Shown: positions 48,170 through 62,277, counted from the first letter of the stretch. The stretch: 64,000 nt of DNA from Okapia johnstoni (GCA_024291935.2 JAGTYA010000026.1:6304001-6368000); one strand, 5' to 3'. A program made the numbers and translations. Notes: generated from the letters alone by a model not told the origin.

Positions 48170-48491
48170 GGCACCCCTCCCTTAGTCTTCAGCACACCCA
48201 GCAGCAGAATGGAAACCCCTGATGGGCTGGAAGAGGGGCCACTTGGATAGTCCCTTGGAAATGACCCAGATTCCAGCAGATTGGAGTCAGCTACTCAGAG
48301 CAACTCAAACCCAAATCTCAGAGGCCCCAGCCCAGGCGGGGAGCTCACCCTCTCCTGGGGGGTGCTGCAGCCGCCACCACCCCTGGCACACCACCTCCCC
48401 CCTCCAAGACCCTGCCTGGCCCACTGTGTTTGTTGTGGTGGCCTCGAACCCACCACCCAGAAATGCACGTGAGACCTTCCATTTCATACCT

Positions 48492-48497
48492 TTTATT
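48492..48497 (-). terminator. TMEM151A: TMEM151A polyadenylation signal AATAAA
   Basis: The minus strand reads AATAAA here, about 1.1 kb after the TMEM151A stop. It is the first canonical signal downstream, so the 3' UTR probably spans about 48475-49589. Confidence 0.6.
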
Positions 48498-49589
48498 TTA
48501 TCTGCATCTTCTCTGCCTTCTCCCTCCCCCACCGGCTCCTGAGAGGGGGTGGAAGCCCCAGTTGGAAGGGAAGGGACTACTCTTGCCTCCCTGGAGGAGG
48601 AACGGTGTCCCCTGGGCCAGGCCCCAGTGATGGAGGAAGCAGGGGCCTCCCTGGCAGAGCAAGGGCATCGTCCAAGAGGCTGTGGCCGGGGCTGAGGCCC
48701 CTCGGATGCCCTGCGGCCTGAGCCCCGTGGGTCATCGGGAAGGCAAAGAGCAGAGAAGTCAGGAGGTGATGAGAGGTGTGTGCGTGGCTGACAGAGGTGG
48801 ACACGGACGTCAGGGGCCAGGAGCAGAGACGAGGGAATGTGGACTCGAGGTGGGGCCCTGAGGAGGAACCCCGGGTTACAAGGGGTGACTGGGTTCGGGG
48901 GAAGGGTGCACCAGGGAAAACAGGGGGGTGGGGTGAGTGGGACAGGGTTGTGCTCCAAGAACCAGGCTCCCGGTAGAGGGGCCGCGCTGCAGGGTCTGAT
49001 CAGGGGCTGGCCCTGAGCAGAGGCCTGTCAGGGAAGGAGGACGGGGACCCTGGGAGGGTAGCGGGGCCGAGGCCGTGGTGCTGCCATAGCCAACTCTCCA
49101 GGTTCGTGGATGCCAGCCCAGCTGGGCGAGGCCCCAAACCACCAATTTGTGCTTCTGGGTTGCTTGAGGGCCCCCAACGTGGCCTCCACCGTGCCGGGAA
49201 GGGTCCACAGGCAGCCAGCCCTCTGTGGCGGGCAACTGCTCTCCCCGGGACTCCTCCCCAACCCAACTTTTCTGGAAACTTCCTTTCCTGCCCAGACTGG
49301 GAGGCCCCCCGAGCTAGATCACCTGCCATCACAGGGTGTGGGACAGCGTGGTGGTGGTGGCGGTGGAGGGGAGCCATGCTGGGACAGTTCCGAGACTCAA
49401 CTGCGGGGGTATCCCTTTACCCCCCAGATGACCAGGGGTCACTGCAGGGTTTGTCTAAGGGCTCCACCCCACCCCCACCCCTCGTGTGCTGGTCTGTTTT
49501 CCCTCCTGTTTTGGACAGCAGTCACTCAGGCATGGAAGCCCCCGGGGTGGGATGGTGGGGAGAGGGCCAGTCTGGGGGCCACGTGGGTC

Positions 49590-53233
<3,644 letters not shown>

Positions 53234-53530
53234 GGTGTCCTGGCTGCTTGGGCGGCCCCCGCCCGGGCCCGGGGCATGATAAGTGGGAGCGCGGAGGGCT
53301 GCGGCGTGGCCCCGGAGGGCGTCCGCTCGGCTCAGCGGCCGCGGAGGGAGTGCGCGGAGCTCGAGCGCGGCGGCGGCGGCGGCAGTGGCGGCGGCAGTGG
53401 CGGCGGCGTTGGCGGCAGCGGTGCCCGGCGCCCCGCCCTCCGCTGACCCCGCCCCCACGGCACCCGCGGCGCCGCCGGTAGCGCCTGGCACCGCGGGCAC
53501 TGCCCCCGCCCCCGAGGAGCCCAGGCTGGG
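53234..53530 (-). promoter_or_regulatory. TMEM151A: TMEM151A CpG-island promoter and GC-rich 5' leader
   Basis: Very CpG-dense sequence lies immediately upstream of the TMEM151A ATG (minus strand). It includes a GCC-type trinucleotide tract. No in-frame stop occurs between 53500 and the ATG. Confidence 0.6.
53367..53421. repeat. (GGC)n / (GCC)n trinucleotide repeat, interrupted
   Basis: 'cggcggcggcggcggc' continues with GGCAGT and GTTGGC interruptions for about 55 bases. On the TMEM151A strand it reads as GCC codons in the 5' leader. Confidence 0.85.
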
Positions 53531-54973
53531 CAGACGGACGCCTGGGTTCCCCTCCTGCCGCTCTCGCGCTTGCGACCTTGGACGAGTCCTTGCTTTCTGG
53601 GGCCTGAGTTACCCCTGCTGTAAATTGAATCTCGAGGGTGAGTGGGTGGGTGCCCACGGGGTCCTATCTCCGAGGAGTAGGCCCAGGTCTAAGCCTACCC
53701 AGACCCCATCTCTGAAGCCTCGCTTGTAGCGGTGGTACAAGGGGCAGTTACAGACCTGAATGCTGTGGTGAGCCTCATTAGCTGGACAGAGGCTCTGTGC
53801 TCTACTTAGAGTAGGCAAGCAGGAGGCCAGACACCTGGGCCCTAGGCTTTGAGACCTTGAGTTGGCACCCTCCACCCCAACCTCAGTTTTCCCACCTGTG
53901 AAATGGGCCCAGGAAGGTGTCGGATTCAAGGCACATTCATCATGTGTAACAGGGGCGTGGGATTTGTCCTGCATGAGAGGACACCCCCCTCCCAGGTACT
54001 GGTGGCCCCAGTGCCACTTCCTGACCCTCAGGGGCCTCAGACCTTCACATCTGACCCTGAGTCAGAGCCTAGGCCCCAAGGTAGACAGTCAGTGGGTAGG
54101 ACATAGGAAGCTGCAATGCTGGGTGGATTTTGTTTTGTGATTTTTTTTTCCCAAACAGCAACTCAAAGATCATTCCGTTCAACACCCCTAAGCATTTAAA
54201 GATGAAGTAACTGAAGTAGTAGAGAGGAAAGGACTGAATCAGAATTTCATCCATTTATTTTTTTATTTATTGGGTGCAGATGTTTATTGGTGTCTTCATA
54301 AGCATTGTGAAGACAAGTGTAGAAGTGGAGAATGACACAAGTCCTATTCTCATGGAAGTTACATCCAGGGCAAACTACTGCAGCCAGAGGGAGTCTGGAG
54401 CCTGGCCTCCAGCCTCCATTCCAAGCCAGGTCAGGACTCTTCACTTTGTCTCTCTGAGAGGAACAAGTTGAACTGACTCTTAAAGGATAATCAGGTTTGG
54501 GACAGGTGGATGTGAAGGGTAAGGACATCCCAGGTGGAGGGGACTTCTGGGCAAAGGCACTGTGATTGGACCACGTGGACTGAGTTTGGAGAGCAGGAAG
54601 GTCACCTGGTGTAACTGGACACTGGGTAGCTAACTAGAAGCAGGTAAAAGAGGATCTGATCTTGCTTTGGAGAAGTGGTGGCTGGAAGTCTGTGAGAAGG
54701 GAGACCCCTGAAGAGTGTCTTCAGGAAAGGTGGGAATGAGAGAAAGGAGTCCCTGAGGTCAGGAGTGAAGCTTGGGGGTCTCACTTTGAGATGACTGCAG
54801 GGGCGAGAATGACTCAGGAGTTTCAACTGCAGCTTCTGGAGACGAACCAGCACACCTCCACTGACATCTTCTGGACCACCGGAGAGTCGATGGGATGAGC
54901 CTAGTGTAGGATCCTATTCCAACTATTACCACCCAATTTCTGGGACTTCAGACCCGGACCTCGGTTTTCAATA

Positions 54974-54981
54974 GGTGCAAT

Positions 54982-55024
<43 letters not shown>

Positions 55025-55118
55025 CGTGCGTGCCTGTGTGTGTGTAGAACCCGGGTGCAATGGGTGTGTGTGTGTGTGTGTGTGCGTGCGTGCGTGCCTG
55101 TGTGTGTGTAGAACCCGG
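54974..55118. repeat. Tandemly duplicated GT microsatellite (two units)
   Basis: Unit 1 (54974-55053) and unit 2 (55054-55118) both start GGTGCAATGGGTGTG, contain GTn then GCGTGCGTGCCTGTG, and end GTAGAACCCG. They differ mainly in the length of the GT run. Confidence 0.85.
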
Positions 55119-55176
55119 GCCCTCCCAGCGCCAGGTCCTTAGGGTCTGCAGGATGGCAGCAGTGGCGGTAGGGAAT

Positions 55177-55202
55177 TTCAGCACCAGACGACGGACAGCA
55201 CC
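55177..55202 (+). promoter_or_regulatory. Split (non-canonical spacing) RE1/REST-like element
   Basis: A perfect left half-site TTCAGCACC (55177-55185) and a right half-site GGACAGCACC (55193-55202; consensus GGACAGCGCC) are separated by 7 bases instead of 2. This extra spacing falls in the range described for split RE1 sites. Nearby TMEM151A and CNIH2 are neuronal genes. Confidence 0.55.
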
Positions 55203-55574
55203 CGCGCGGAAAGGACGGGTGGGAGGCAGGAGGAGGAGTCAGAATCCCGGAGCTCGCTAGGCCCTGCGGTCACTGCTCAGCCCAAGTTCCTACCAACAGC
55301 GCCTTCCTGTGCACCCCTCACTGCCACCTCTCCCGGACTCGGCGTCAGGACTGGGAGAAGAATGGAGGACGTGGAAGGAAAGCTAACACTGAGAAGGAGA
55401 AGCAAAAGTCGGAGAGACAGGGCTTGATCCCAGTTCCACCGTTCCAGTCCCTCCTGGAGTACGTCTCGCGAGTGAAACTTCCTTTCCGGACTCCAGCCTC
55501 CTCCTGTTGTAGTCGTGGCAGGCCGAGCGTCAACTGCCCCACTGAGCAGGCGCGGAAATAATTCTAACTTTACC

Positions 55575-55760
55575 CCATCTATTGGCTGCTCCGCCGCGAA
55601 CTAACAAACCCATTATCCAATCCGAGAGAGGCTCCAATAGCTCCGCCTATCCCTCCTCCCGGAAGTTGATTACTGCCGAATCCGCTTCGGCGAGGGCGCG
55701 CCAGCAGCCAATTGGGAGAGGGGAGGGGCGAGCCAGCGTTGCGGAGGAGCCAATGGCAGG
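55575..55760 (+). promoter_or_regulatory. YIF1A: YIF1A promoter with five CCAAT boxes
   Basis: CCAAT or its inverse occurs at 55581-55585 (ATTGG), 55617-55621, 55634-55638, 55708-55715 (CCAATTGG, both orientations) and 55750-55754. Together with GC-rich flanks and no TATA box, this is a dense NF-Y-type promoter for YIF1A. Confidence 0.6.
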
Positions 55761-55783
55761 CTACAGAGGATGACGCCGTCGAC

Positions 55784-55873
55784 ATGGCTGCTGTCGTCGG
55801 ACTGTTCGGGGACGTGTCGGGCTTCTCGGTAACCTCGATCCGTGCCCAGGGAACGGAGCAGCTGCCTCGCTAG
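55784..55873 (+). other. Upstream ORF in the probable YIF1A 5' leader (29 codons)
   Basis: ATG 55784 in a fair context (gacATGg) starts MAAVVGLFGDVSGF and stops at TAG 55871-55873, 55 bases before the YIF1A ATG. Another ATG at 55770 opens a second short frame in the same leader. Whether they are in the mRNA depends on the start site. Confidence 0.45.
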
Positions 55874-55928
55874 TATTCGTACCACGAGGCGACTCAGAGG
55901 GCCCTCGGAGAGAGCGAGCATCGGGGCC

Positions 55929-58900
55929 ATGGCTTATCACTCGGGCTACGGAGCCCACGGTGCGTGGGGCGCGGGGCGGGCGGGGCGCGGGCCGACCCGC
56001 CAGAGGACGGTCGGCGGCGCGGCCCGCTCACCCTGAGGGAGAGGGGCGGCCGTGACTGCTGCCCAGGGCGGCGGATGTCGTTCGGATTCCTGCCCCGTGA
56101 GGCTCGGCCACGCGTCCCGGACTTGGCCCTGTCGGCCCAAACCCGAGATCAGATCGGGCGGTGATAGCACTGCTGGGATCTCCCGTGCCCGATTCGGGCA
56201 TGAATGGGGTCTGCCTCCCAAACTTCCCTTCCTGGCCATGACCCTGGTAGGGTTCCTCACCACTGCCTAGGGCCTCCGCGTTACCCAGCCGTCGCCTTTC
56301 CCACCCTTGTTCAATGCGGGGAGGTCCTCCCAGTTGTCTTCACCTAGCAAATTCAGTCGCCAAGATTCAGTTCAGAGATCAGTTCTCTTGACGAGGCCCC
56401 CAGGAACCTTCAGGCGGGCCACCACTTCCAGGGGCTGCCTCAGTTCTTTCTTTACCCACATTTAGCACCTCCGGAAAAGAATCCCTCCTCACAGTTCTTT
56501 CTGGATTAGTTAACTCCTCGTCCAGCTAGTGTCCCTCACTGATTGCTTGGTGCTCCCACGACCCATACAGGGTTGCTCAGCCTGGGGAAGGGGCGGTGGT
56601 TTGGGCTTATGCTTGGTATTCCTGTCACCTGCAAACCCACAGGCTCCAAGCACAGGGCCCGGGCAGCTCCGGATCCCCCTCCCCTCTTCGATGACACAAG
56701 CGGTGGTTACTCCAGCCAGCCGGGGGGCTACCCAGCCCCGGGAGCCGACGTGGCCTTCAATGTCAACCACTTGCTTGGGGACCCAATGGCCAACATGGCT
56801 ATGGCCTATGGCAGCTCCATCGCATCCCATGGGAAGGACATGATGAACAAGGAGGTGTGGCCCACCCCCAGGGCAAGGGTGGCAGGATTTTTGGCCAGGG
56901 CTGGGGCATCACAGGATCCCACCTAATCCGCACAGCGGCCCTCATTGAAGGAGCAGACGGAGGTCTTGCCCCCACGGCAAGACCTCAACGCCCCCGATCT
57001 CTATATCCCCAGTGAGTCTTTGACCTGGGCTGGGGGGTGTAGGGGGGACTTGTGCCTTGAGGAACCAACAAGAAGAGACAGGCTTATGTGTTGGTCCAGA
57101 CAGAGGAGCATCCTGAGGTTCTGGGTGCAGCTCGTCCACAGCCTCCTCTCTCCCCTCCTAGCTGCACCGTTTTGTGTCTGTGAACAAACTCAAGTATTTT
57201 TTTGCTGTGGACACAGCCTATGTGGCCAAGAAGCTAGGGCTGCTGGTCTTCCCCTACACACACCAGGTGAGCTGCCTACCAGAGGAGCTGGTGGGCCCCC
57301 TTGTCTCCCTCCTCTTGCCCCAGAACCTGGCCCCCAGATCTCAGCCCCCTCCTTTGCTCTCTTGTCTGCTCCTCCTCACTTGGCCGCTGCTGCCACCTCC
57401 AGAACTGGGAAGTGCAGTACAGTCGTGATGTGCCTCTGCCCCCACGGCAAGACCTCAACGCCCCCGATCTCTATATCCCCAGTGAGTCTTTGACCTGGGC
57501 TGGGGGATGGTGGGGGGGGGGGGCTTGTGCCTTGAGGAACCAACAAGAAGTGACAGGCTTATGTGTTGGTTCAGCATCTGCTCTCGGTGATCTTGTGTGT
57601 GGCTTTGTGGTGTCCCTAAATGCCAGGTAGACAGAGTGGGGTGACCAACCGCTTCCTGGGTGTGCTCCCAGGATACTCCCCTTTGAGACCTCCCTGCCAC
57701 CTGACCTGGACCATGTCCCTCCCCAGCCTGGAGCCCGAGGTTTAGACCTGGCCCTGCAACTTCCAGCTATGGGACCTCAGGAGGCTCCTTTCATGCTTCT
57801 GGAAAAGCTGGAATAACAACAGTTCCTACCATAGAGAAGTGTGGTAGACGTTCAGTGAGGGGATGTGTGTGCTCAGCCAGCACTGGGCACACAGGAAGCA
57901 TGCAGTAAATATAAGCTGTTATCACTGTACTACTTGTCCTCCAAGGCCTGCTCCAGCATCCCCTCCTCTGAGGACATGGGAACTCCCTCTGGGTTCCCAC
58001 AACCACCTGTCCACATGGCAGGGGTCAGGCCGCCCTCAGTGCGCTGTGACTGGCAGACTCCACGTCTGACTCCTCTCTGTCCTGGGCCCTGCACAAGGCA
58101 TGGCCCCTGGTGGACATGCTGGAGGAGGGGAGTATGCCCGGGCCAGCGCTCAGAAGGGTAGCCAGACAGCCCAGGTGCCCTGGGGGAGCCACAGTTCCTC
58201 TTCCCTCCTTCATTCCATTTCCCTCTCAGAGTCATCGTGTAAGGCAGGAACTGTCATCCCTGTTTTACACACTGAAGCCAAGGCTCAGAGAGGTTTGAGC
58301 GTCTTTGAGGACACACAGCTTACAGGTGATAGAGCTGGTTTCCTGACTCCAGATACTATGCCTTCTTGTAGGTACATCAGTTCTAGGGCTATCAGGGGGC
58401 AGAGGACAGGACTGATGAGTTGAAATTGCTGTGAAAAGGCAGCTGCCATCTGAGCTTTTGTGAAAATAGCAGAGGTGACTTTGGCATGCGAGGTAGTTTC
58501 TGAGACACAGCAGGAAGCTTTGGTGAGTTTCCTAGTATAGGAGAGGGCTTGGTGGTCCTGAGAGAAGGGTCAGGTAGCATTTACACAACAGGAGGGCTGA
58601 GCAGGAAAAGGCATCCCAAGCAGGGCACTGGGGGTCTGAGGGTAGAGGTGAAGCATGTGGGGATATTCAGGGAAGGAAGTATGGGGGTGTCAGTGGCTCT
58701 GAATACCTAGGGATGGGGTGTGGGGGCTCTGGTTGAGGAAACCAGGCTGATGGCATCTCTCTGGCCTTTGGCAGCAATGGCCTTCATCACCTACGTGCTG
58801 CTGGCTGGGATGGCACTGGGCATTCAGAAGAGGTCAGTGCCAACCCTGTCCCGATTCCCACTTCCCCACTCCTGACTCCTCTCCTCACCTCCCTGGTAGA

Positions 58901-59913
58901 TCTGTGCCATTTCCCAAGTCCGTCCGTGCCCTAGTCTTACCCCTGCCTCAGGACGGCTGGTTCAGGACTGCCTTCACTCCACCCCTACATGGCCACAGGT
59001 TCTCCCCAGAGGTGCTGGGCCTGTGTGCAAGCACAGCGCTGGTGTGGGTTGTGATGGAAGTGCTGGCCCTGCTCCTGGGCGTCTACCTGGCCACCGTGCG
59101 CAGCGACCTGAGTACCTTCCACCTGCTGGCCTACAGTGGCTACAAATATGTGGGGTGAGCACCTGTGGGCCAAGCGGGAGGCCGGGGTTCCTGGCCTGCC
59201 CAGTGGTAGCCTCAAATTGTGACTCTGGGCCCCCTCTGCCCACCCAGCTCTTCTCTATTAGAGGGACTGCCTGTTTTCAGCAGCCTCCTCAGGACCCCAG
59301 TAGTGTTGCTCAGGAGGTCAAGAATGTGCTAGAGTCACCCAGGAGCTCAGGGGAGAAGGGTGAGCTGGGTTGGTGAAGGGGGTCTTGGATCCAGGTCCGA
59401 GGACTGAGTCCTAGCCTTCCCAATTCATTCTGAGTCTAGGTCCCTGCTTGGGGGGGTTGGTGCAGATTGGGAGTAAAGGGGCCCCAGTGATGGTAGCTGG
59501 GGTCTAGGCTGGGCTCTGGGGCAGTCTCAGGCCTGGACCCTCGGGGGTCTCCAGTCTTTTCTTCCCCCCTCCCCTGTAGGATGATCCTCAGTGTCCTCAC
59601 GGGCCTGCTCTTCGGCAGCGATGGCTACTACGTGGCGCTTGCCTGGACTTCGTCCGCGCTCATGTACTTCATCGTGAGTCCAGGGCTGGCCCCTCTTTGC
59701 CTGGGGTTGGAGCTGCGGACAGGCCTCCTCCTCCTGGCCCAGCTCCAGCCCTCTCCTTTCTTCCAGGTGCGCTCTTTGCGAACAGCAGCCCTGGGACCCG
59801 ACAGCATGGGGGGCCCAGCCCCCCGACAACGTCTCCAGCTCTACCTGACGCTGGGAGCTGCAGCCTTTCAGCCCCTTATCATATACTGGCTGACCTTCCA
59901 CCTGGTCCGGTGA
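55929..59913 (+). CDS. YIF1A: YIF1A, Yip1-interacting factor homolog A, eight exons
   Basis: Exons: 55929-55959, 56643-56854, 57162-57266, 57403-57481, 58775-58832, 58999-59154, 59580-59673 and 59767-59913. They join in phase to 882 nt, 293 residues, equal to human. The N-terminal part (about 1-135) is cytosolic and Gly/Tyr/Pro-rich; then come about five membrane segments, including [15 protein letters not shown] (from about 144), [35 protein letters not shown] and [14 protein letters not shown] near the end. Family knowledge: YIF1A binds YIPF5/YIP1 proteins and VAPB and works in ER-Golgi transport. A near-copy of the end of exon 4 and its donor lies in intron 2 (56967-57099). The exon 2 donor GAG|GTGTGG is weak. 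Confidence 0.95.
56967..57099 (+). repeat. Duplicate of YIF1A exon 4 3' part plus intron 4 start
   Basis: 133 bases match 57437-57574 at roughly 95% by eye. The copy covers the codons for [14 protein letters not shown], the donor A|GTGAGT and about 88 bases of intron, through 'aggcttatgtgttggt'. The offset between copies is 470 bases. The matching region 57437-57574 is the genuine one because it extends into a full exon with its acceptor. Confidence 0.9.
57735..57925 (+). repeat. MIR SINE
   Basis: 'ctgcaacttccagctatggg', 'gctggaataacaacagttcctacc' and 'catgcagtaaatataagctgtt' follow the MIR order in YIF1A intron 4. Confidence 0.65.
58225..58350 (-). repeat. MIR SINE fragment
   Basis: 'ctgtcatccctgttttacacactgaagcc' and 'gaggacacacagcttacagg' mark a reverse MIR in YIF1A intron 4. 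Confidence 0.65.
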
Positions 59914-60338
59914 CCCCCATCCCTGCTGGCACTGATTTTTCCATACATTGAAGATTCAGTTTCCTTGATTCTGTTTGACCCTTGTTTCTGGGGATTGTGG
60001 GAGCAATTTGCTAACACTTCTCGGTCTTTGCATTGGCCAGGGGACAGGGACCTCCACTTTTTTCGAAGGAGGGGGATCCAGGGAGGTCTTCCTGGAGTTG
60101 GTGGCCTTGATACTGCCTTGGAAGGCAGATAGAAGTGTTTCAACAGAAATAGTTGTTTATATGTGGCTAGGAAAGTGAGGTGGAAGCAGGCAGCTGCTAA
60201 GGAGACCTCAAAGGCCTCTGATCCGTCTGAGGAGGTCCTAGAGGGGTCTGTATGCTAGTGGGGTGCTTCCCCCTCTTTCCTCCCATCTCCTCTTTAAGCC
60301 TTTTAGGAGCAGAACTGGGGCCCATGTGTTTGCAGTAG

Positions 60339-60344
60339 TTTATT
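60339..60344 (-). terminator. CNIH2: CNIH2 polyadenylation signal AATAAA
   Basis: On the minus strand AATAAA lies about 590 bases after the CNIH2 stop codon. The YIF1A and CNIH2 genes converge, and their stop codons are about 1.0 kb apart. Confidence 0.65.
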
Positions 60345-60934
60345 CATATTTTGTCACAAATGGCCGGGGAGGGGGTGCCGTACTCCTCCAGGCAACATAG
60401 AAAATAGGTCCAAGAGACTGGGTAGGTTGGGGTTAGGGCAAGTGGGGACAGGAAGGGGTCTGGAGAGAGAGCCTGGGGGAGGGGAGAGGGCAGACTAGGG
60501 GTGGGGCTGCCCCCGTGCTGAGCCTGCTCATTCCCGGTGTGGGTACCCCCCCACCTGCAGGGGGAGCCTCAAGGTGGGGGGTGGAGGGGGCGGCCCAGAA
60601 CTTTCAGGGTCAAGCCCTGCCCCTTGGCAGGGCCTAAATTCCCCGTGAAGCGGACAAGGCCGGAGGTCCCACCCCTTCCAGGACTGACTGCCATGCCCGC
60701 AGGCTGGCAGAGGAGCTCCTGCCCCTGTTGAGAGCTCTGCCCAGCCCTAGTCCAAGGGGAGGGGGCTCTGAAGGCGGGAAGTCCCCGCAGCAGCAGTTTG
60801 GGGGGTGGAGAGGAGGCTGGGGGCACCAGTGCCCCCTCCCTCCCCAGGGCTGAGGCCTCTGTGGCCCAGGGGCAGGGCTGGGGGTGCACAGGCGTCCGGT
60901 CCGTTCTGGGCTCGCTCCCTGGCCGGCTTCCCCC

Positions 60935-62277
60935 TTAGAAACTCACCAACGTATAAACCATACTGTGGGAAGACACGGCAGTGAGCCAAGTCACGAGCAC
61001 ACCCGGCTACCTGCCACCCACCCTGTTGCACCCCAGTTATCAAGGTCAAAGGGCAGGAACTTGGGGCCCAACCATCCCTGGGATTGCACATCCCTTCCCT
61101 GACTTCTGACTGCAGCGGGCAGGGCCTCACCTGTACAGGTAATAGAAGAAGGAGAGCAGGTAGAAGGCGAGTTTGCACCAGGACTCCTTCTGGCAGTAGT
61201 TGAGGATGTCAGCATTCATGATGGAGACGGCGTCATACATGACCTCAGAGCCATCTGCAGGGCGGTGGAAGTACCTGGGGGGAGGGAGGGGTCTGAGTGC
61301 CCACCCTCAAGGCTCCCACCCACATCCTGCCGGCTCCCCCATCTCACCCTCCCAAAGGCAGCGGCTGCCCTCACCTCCAGAGGTGGTAGAAGAGGAGGGG
61401 GATGTTGAGGCCCAGGGTCACCCACTCAGCTGCACACAGAAACATCAGACAGAAGAGGCCGTGGATGGAGTATTCTGGGACCACCAGCTGGGGAGTGAGG
61501 GTGAGAGGTCAGCGGCCAGGTGCTAGGACAGATCCGAGCTTCAAGGGCCCTTGGGAGGTGCACACCCACCATGACCTCTGGGGATTAAAAGGGCTTCTAG
61601 CCTCCCACTCCCTCCCACGTGGTAGAGCGGACCAAACAGGCCGCAGAGGAGGAAGGCCCGGCTCTGGGTCACAGTGGGGCTGCACTGGGCTAGGAGCCTC
61701 CCGCCCCTAGCCCTGACACTGACCTTCCTCAGGAGGCAGCAAATGCGTTCGATATTTTTTAAACGCTCGCGCTGTAGGGGAGGAAAAGACGGCAATGGTG
61801 AACGTGAAGGAGCGGCCGCTGGATGCGCCCCGCCGCACTCCCACGCCCCCCCCCCAACTCCCTGCACGTGGCCACCAGGGGGCGCCAGAGCAGGCTCTGC
61901 GGCGTTTTCGACGCGGCAGGGAAGCAGCCGCGCGGTCCCCATAGCGACCGTCACCATGGAGGGATCTTCACCCGCGTCTCCACGGCAACGGCCCAGAGCC
62001 CGGCAACGGCTGCCCCGCCAGGAGGAACCCGAGCCCTGAGCCCGCGCCAGGTGTTTGCTGGGGGCGGGGACAGACAAGAGGAAGGGGCACGGCCACCGCC
62101 CCCCCACCCACACACCCCAGTCTTCCCGTCTCCTCGCCGCCCTCCACCCGCGACATATGGAAAGACAGACGGACGGACACACCTCGGCACAGCACATGTA
62201 TCACTTACTGCCCGCGCTGGATTGCCCTGGTCAATGGGGTTCTTGAAGTCAGTCCGCAGCTCGTCAAAGGCTATGAT
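60935..62277 (-). CDS. CNIH2: Cornichon family AMPA receptor auxiliary protein 2, exons 2-6 (5' end outside window)
   Basis: Minus-strand coding exons: 62209-62277, 61724-61771, 61375-61487, 61131-61274 and 60935-60962. They encode residues 28-160 of the 160-residue protein, from [14 protein letters not shown] to MVYTLVSF; the missing exon 1 (residues 1-27) must lie right of 64000. The 48-nt exon encodes [16 protein letters not shown], the segment present in CNIH2 and CNIH3 but not in CNIH1 and CNIH4. Later membrane segments include [30 protein letters not shown] and [17 protein letters not shown]. Family knowledge: it helps export AMPA receptors from the ER and slows their deactivation at synapses. 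The intron between the two upstream exons carries CTCF- and RFX-like motifs. Confidence 0.94.
61872..61885 (+). promoter_or_regulatory. Canonical CTCF core motif
   Basis: CCACCAGGGGGCGC fits all 14 positions of CCASYAGRKGGCRS and is flanked by GTGG and CAG as in the extended motif. It lies in a CpG-rich CNIH2 intron. Confidence 0.7.
61976..61989. promoter_or_regulatory. RFX X-box-like element
   Basis: GTCTCCACGGCAAC matches 11 of 12 fixed positions of GTNRCC-N2-RGYAAC. A second half-site GGCAACGG follows within 15 bases. Confidence 0.5.

Larger units (their letters stand above)
29930..48474. other. CD248-TMEM151A intergenic block, no gene recognised
   Basis: About 18.5 kb between two convergent genes. 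It contains an A22 run (30660-30681), an orphan CpG-rich segment (31.0-32.45 kb), a repeat-dense part from 33 to 48 kb with BovB, L1, Bov-tA, CHR-type SINE, MIR and MLT1 copies listed separately, and intervals of unassigned AT-rich sequence (34.1-35.1, 36.1-37.4, 40.7-42.1 kb) where I see no coding, splice-supported signal. Confidence 0.6.
53531..55560. other. TMEM151A-YIF1A intergenic spacer
   Basis: Between the divergent starts of TMEM151A and YIF1A. It contains MIR-like and unassigned old repeats (53560-53930, 54280-54800), a duplicated GT/GTGC microsatellite (54974-55118) and a split RE1-like site (55177-55202). No coding exon was recognised. Confidence 0.55.
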
